Positions 6,396 through 9,502 of a stretch of DNA of 9,502 nucleotides are shown in pieces (position 1 is the stretch's first letter; each line of letters begins with the position of its first letter). The translations under genes were made by a program, and so were the position numbers. Source of the DNA: Desulfobacterales bacterium (lineage in GTDB: Bacteria > Desulfobacterota > Desulfobacteria > Desulfobacterales > Desulfobacteraceae); assembly GCA_022361535.1 (NCBI GenBank), contig JAKSAU010000316.1, positions 1-9,502 on the forward strand, given 5' to 3'. The notes beneath the pieces were generated by a model. That model had not been told where the DNA came from, made no database searches, and worked only from the letters and a program-made list of their open reading frames with translations.

Positions 6396-7142
6396 TTATG
6401 GATTCCTGTTAAAAAAACGATGTACGTATTCATTTGACTTGTCCTGCTTGAGCTGTTTGGGATCGCCCTGGGCTATGATTCCCTTGGCCTCTTTTCCCAG
6501 CATAATCGTACGGTCTGCAATGGTCTGTATGCTTTCCAGCTCATGTGTGACAATGATGAACGTGATCTTCAAAGACTTGGCCAGATCTAAAATCAGCCGA
6601 TCCAGCTCTGCCGAGGTTAAAGGGTCCAGTCCGGCTGACGGCTCGTCAAGGAACAATATTGATGGATCCAGGGCCATGGCCCTTGCAATGGCAGCCCTTT
6701 TTTTCATCCCCCCGCTTAGTTCATCAGGCAGAAGATCGGCACCATGGCCCATATGGACAAGGTCCAGTTTTACCCGGGCAATGGCTTCGATGGCATCACG
6801 GGGCAGATCCGTATACTCTGCTAAAGGCAGCATGATGTTTTCAAGAACAGTCATGGAACCGAACAAAGCCCCGTTCTGGAAGGCCACACCAATTGACCTG
6901 AGCATTCGGTTACGGTCCTCGCCCTGGGCAGTTATCATGTCTTCACCATTTATGAACACCTTGCCTGAGACCGGTGGAACCAAACCGATCATGTGTTTGA
7001 GTACCGTACTTTTACCGCAGCCGGAGCCGCCGAGTATGACAAAAACCTCTCCGCTTTGCACATCAAAGTTCAAGTTTTCCATGATGGCATTGTTATTGTA
7101 CCCGGCATACAGGTTTCTAACTTGTATAATAGTCTCTTTCAT
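6396..7142 (-). CDS. mlaF: MCE-transporter ATP-binding protein MlaF
   Basis: The cytoplasmic ATPase that powers the lipid transporter together with MlaE. All ABC motifs are intact in the 248-aa protein: Walker A GGSGCGKST at 38-46, Q-loop Q89 in AFQNGALF, signature LSGGMKKR at 142-149, Walker B ILFLDEP with D166/E167, D-loop SAGLDP (169-174) and switch H200. FQNGALF and SGGMKKR are the forms typical of the MlaF/Ttg2A subfamily rather than of general importers. The ATG overlaps the stop of mlaE in ATGA, indicating translational coupling. Confidence 0.94.
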   Translation of the reverse strand: MKETIIQVRNLYAGYNNNAIMENLNFDVQSGEVFVILGGSGCGKSTVLKHMIGLVPPVSGKVFINGEDMITAQGEDRNRMLRSIGVAFQNGALFGSMTVLENIMLPLAEYTDLPRDAIEAIARVKLDLVHMGHGADLLPDELSGGMKKRAAIARAMALDPSILFLDEPSAGLDPLTSAELDRLILDLAKSLKITFIIVTHELESIQTIADRTIMLGKEAKGIIAQGDPKQLKQDKSNEYVHRFFNRNP

Positions 7143-8254
7143 ACGCCCAGATAGTAATAAACAATGGAAAAAATTCCGTCAAATACGGCAATCAGTACGA
7201 TAGACGATACAACAGCCCGGGTGGTGGCATCCCCAACTGCAGATGGCCCTCTTAAGGTTTGATATCCGCGGATGCACCCGGTTGCGGCAATAAGCAGACC
7301 GAATACAAAGCATTTAACCAGTCCGCCTGTGAGATCCTGCCATGAGACAAATCCGACAACCTGGTTGTAATAGGTGATGGGTGGATATCCAAAAGAAAGA
7401 ATCACGACAGCTCCACCCAGAATCCCGACCAGGTTTGAAAACACCGTGAGCAAGGGGGTGATCAGGGTGGCAGCGATGATTCTTGGGATGATAAGAAACT
7501 TGACAGGTTCCATGCCCATAACAGTAAGGGCATCAATCTCCTCATTGATCTTCATGGTGCCTATCTCTGCGGCAAACGCCGACGCAGACCGCCCGGCAAG
7601 CACGATGGCTGTCATGAGGGGCCCAAGCTCCCTGACCATGGCAATACCGATAAGGTTGGCAACATAGATTTCCGCCCCGAACATCTTCATGGGAATAGCA
7701 GCCTGGAATGCCATGACCAGCCCTACGATAAAAGATATCAATGCCACAATGGGAAGGGCATCCACACCGGACCGTTCCGCTACCATCCAAGTGTCCGCCC
7801 ACCTGATTCGTCCAGGGTGTTTTAAACTAGATGCAAGTGCCCATGTAATTTCACCAATAAAGGTGACAAACTCCTTGGCGTCTTCAAGGTTCCGGGCCAG
7901 CTTTTCGCCAGTCCGTTCAATACCTGACATTGGTTCAATGTGGATGGGGTCTTGTCCTTTTGGCTTTAGGGCCAGTTCCAAAAGTGGTTGATAGTCTTTC
8001 TTCAACCCGGTAACAGAAGGCTCTTGTCCGGAAGAGTGTTTTTGGACAAGGCGGCTGAGATGGGATACAAATGTTGCTCCGGCCATGTCCATATAGTCTA
8101 TACCTGAAAGATTGATGCGGATTGTTTCAGATGCTGACTTTTTGGCTGCCTTAAGAGATGCTTCCCAAAGCGATGCAACACCTGATGCATCCAATCGACC
8201 TGAAAAGTGCATGACCAAAGTACGGGGACCGGTTTCAAGGTTTAGTTGCGGCAA
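7139..8254 (-). CDS. mlaE: MlaE-family lipid ABC permease with N-terminal STAS (MlaB-like) domain
   Basis: The membrane permease of the MCE system, fused to the regulatory domain that is the separate protein MlaB in E. coli. Residues 1-110 form a STAS domain (FSGRLDASG at 17-25; INLSGIDYMDMAGATFVSHL at 47-66). Residues 130-371 form the MlaE permease, with the hallmark QAAIPMKMFGAEIYVANLIG (184-203) and VRELGPLMTAIVLAGRSASA (207-226), the EEIDAL motif (238-243) and about five or six membrane segments. In the STAS domain the usual DS/DT-x-G is DMAG (56-59), so the phosphorylatable residue is missing. The frame has no ATG or GTG between the stop codon at 8294-8296 and the TTG at 8254, so TTG is chosen. 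AAAGGG precedes it by 5 nt. The next ATG (Met15) would cut the STAS fold. It is the first gene of the mlaE-mlaF-mlaD-lipoprotein operon. No promoter was recognised in the 53-bp gap upstream, so transcription may start inside or before the chemoreceptor gene. Confidence 0.92.
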   Translation of the reverse strand: MPQLNLETGPRTLVMHFSGRLDASGVASLWEASLKAAKKSASETIRINLSGIDYMDMAGATFVSHLSRLVQKHSSGQEPSVTGLKKDYQPLLELALKPKGQDPIHIEPMSGIERTGEKLARNLEDAKEFVTFIGEITWALASSLKHPGRIRWADTWMVAERSGVDALPIVALISFIVGLVMAFQAAIPMKMFGAEIYVANLIGIAMVRELGPLMTAIVLAGRSASAFAAEIGTMKINEEIDALTVMGMEPVKFLIIPRIIAATLITPLLTVFSNLVGILGGAVVILSFGYPPITYYNQVVGFVSWQDLTGGLVKCFVFGLLIAATGCIRGYQTLRGPSAVGDATTRAVVSSIVLIAVFDGIFSIVYYYLGV

Positions 8255-8259
8255 ATTAT

Positions 8260-8265
8260 CCCTTT
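8260..8265 (-). promoter_or_regulatory. Ribosome binding site selecting the TTG start of mlaE
   Basis: AAAGGG on the - strand lies 5 nt before the TTG at 8254. It supports this rare start over the downstream ATG, which would remove the first STAS strand. Confidence 0.6.
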
Positions 8266-8307
8266 CTACACCTGCTTTGATTCTTTTCGCTGCTTAGGAA
8301 TGCACCT

Positions 8308-9502
8308 TTAGATTTTGAACCGGGCAGCCATTTCTTTTAAGCTTTCGGCAATACCTGCAAGTTCTTTGGCGTTTTCATTGACCTTTTCGCTGTTTGCAAG
8401 CAGGTTATCAGACATATCACTGATCCCTGACACATCCGATGCTACATTGCTTGCCACATCAGAGGTTTCACCAATACTGGTTGTGATATCCTGGCCGGCC
8501 TCAGAGGCCGTATTGATATTAACAGAAATTTCTCTTGTAGTGGCAGATTGCTCTTCAATTGCAGCCGCAATGGTTGATGACAGCTCTTTTACATTGTCAA
8601 CGATTTGACTCACATGGGTGATGATCTCCACTGTTTGTGCAGTTTCATTCTGGATGCTGTTGATCTCTGTTTTGATTTCCTCAGTGGCACCTGATGTCTG
8701 GGTGGCAAGGTCTTTTATTTCCGTGGCAACAACTGCGAACCCTTTACCTGCTTCTCCGGCCCGGGCCGCTTCTATGGTTGCATTCAAAGCCAGCAGGTTG
8801 GTCTGCTCGGAAATATCCGTGATGGATTCGGTGACTTTCCCAATGGCTTCTGCCGCCCTTGCAAGCTGTGTGACTTTTTCATTGGCTGTTTTGGTTTGAG
8901 CAACAGCTTCTTCTGTGGTCTGTCTTGATGAGGCTGTGTTTTTTGCCACTTCTGAAATTGTGGCTGTCATTTGTTCTGCTGCGGCTGCTACTGTACTTAA
9001 GTTTTGGGAGGTTTCTTCCATGCCCATGGCCACAGAAGCCATGGCATCATTCATTTTACCGGCTGCACCAGCTACATGTGTGGATTTATCCGATGCATCC
9101 CGGGCACCTGTAGACATGGTTTCAGATACAGACGCAAGGTCTGCTGCCGCATCAGTAAGATGGGTGATGCCCACCGATAAGTTTTTGATCAACTCACCTA
9201 CATTTTCTGCAATTGCGTCCAGGTAATCTGACAGGTCTCCCAATTCATCGTCTCTTGTGATGCTCAACCGGGAAGTAAAATTTCCCTGGGACAGGTTTTG
9301 GGCAAAGGCAAAGCTTTTGTTAAGCACAGTCAGGATTTGGCGGATAATGATCAAAGACAGAACAGAGCCGACAAGAATACCGATAACAGCTATGGTGACG
9401 AGCAGAAGCCTGGCTTGGCTAAAATTTTGGTCTGCAAGATCCCTGTCAGTTGCCAGCCCCTTTTGGCTGGAGGCAACGATTTGCGTCATTATGGCTGATG
9501 CC
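8308..9502 (-). CDS. Methyl-accepting chemotaxis protein, N-terminus missing
   Basis: A transmembrane chemoreceptor that signals through CheW/CheA to the flagellar motor. The frame is open to the right edge, so the ATG at 9489 is probably internal (ASAI precedes it). Numbering from that Met, 1-25 is the end of an extracytoplasmic, probably four-helix-bundle sensor. Residues 26-50 are the second membrane helix and about 50-103 a HAMP domain ([11 protein letters not shown] at 81-91). The signalling hairpin peaks at the conserved tip [20 protein letters not shown] (228-247) followed by GKGFAVVA. The flanking helical arms, rich in Ala, Thr, Glu and Gln, would carry the methylation sites. The protein ends in MAARFKI with no CheR-binding pentapeptide. 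The ligand cannot be told, because most of the sensor is outside the window. The gene ends 53 bp before mlaE with no obvious terminator, but a functional link to lipid transport is not implied. Confidence 0.95.
   Translation of the reverse strand, partial: ASAIMTQIVASSQKGLATDRDLADQNFSQARLLLVTIAVIGILVGSVLSLIIIRQILTVLNKSFAFAQNLSQGNFTSRLSITRDDELGDLSDYLDAIAENVGELIKNLSVGITHLTDAAADLASVSETMSTGARDASDKSTHVAGAAGKMNDAMASVAMGMEETSQNLSTVAAAAEQMTATISEVAKNTASSRQTTEEAVAQTKTANEKVTQLARAAEAIGKVTESITDISEQTNLLALNATIEAARAGEAGKGFAVVATEIKDLATQTSGATEEIKTEINSIQNETAQTVEIITHVSQIVDNVKELSSTIAAAIEEQSATTREISVNINTASEAGQDITTSIGETSDVASNVASDVSGISDMSDNLLANSEKVNENAKELAGIAESLKEMAARFKI

Noticed and set aside
6286..7203. 305-codon open frame on the + strand
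   Set aside because: It is antisense to mlaF and parts of mlaD and mlaE, which have full motifs. Its own translation is low-complexity and unlike any family.
8255..8307. Terminator or promoter between the chemoreceptor and mlaE
   Set aside because: No hairpin with a T tract and no paired -35/-10 boxes were found in these 53 bp.

Overview
The window reads as a chromosomal segment of a motile, flagellated, Gram-negative (diderm) anaerobe, most likely a Desulfobacteraceae-type member of the Desulfobacterota. The reasons are inferential: a DcuB-type anaerobic C4-dicarboxylate carrier, a GAF/AAA+ sigma-54 activator, a short flagellin, an MCE lipid-transport operon whose permease is fused to a STAS domain, and a HisA of the eukaryotic (HIS6) type. 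No species-specific marker is present. All nine genes are recognisable. The two end genes are cut by the window edges. I see no transposase, tRNA, rRNA, CRISPR array or phage gene.

Layout. At the left edge (2-1147, + strand) is the 3' part of a sigma-54 enhancer-binding protein: GAF tail, AAA+ domain and Fis-type HTH. A strong hairpin terminator follows at 1150-1185. Facing it is dcuB (2535-1216, - strand). Upstream of dcuB is a 416-bp gene-free stretch (2536-2951). It holds a candidate dcuB promoter overlapping a small dyad, a striking 79-nt inverted-repeat element (2741-2819) with mutually exclusive alternative pairings and a possible promoter of its own, and the terminator of the next gene. 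Then, all on the - strand and read from right to left: a methyl-accepting chemotaxis protein (cut by the right edge), mlaE with an N-terminal STAS domain, mlaF, mlaD, a PqiC/YmbA-like auxiliary lipoprotein, the eukaryotic-type hisA, and a flagellin.

How the genes work together. mlaE, mlaF, mlaD and the lipoprotein gene overlap by 4 bp or lie 1-15 bp apart and form one operon. It should encode an inner-membrane ABC permease/ATPase, a long coiled-coil MCE protein reaching into the periplasm, and an outer-membrane lipoprotein, together an envelope lipid transporter. hisA follows 59 bp later and may be read through from it, although histidine synthesis has no obvious link to lipid transport. The flagellin appears to be its own unit, with a strong Shine-Dalgarno sequence and a G/C-rich terminator. 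The flagellin and chemoreceptor show motility and taxis. The dcuB carrier and the convergent sigma-54 activator stand apart from them.

Points most worth a second look: the eukaryotic-type HisA in a bacterial genome; the structured intergenic element, which may be a small RNA, attenuator or dispersed repeat; and the MCE operon, which lacks MlaC, carries a PqiC-like lipoprotein, and has a STAS domain without the usual phosphorylatable Ser/Thr.
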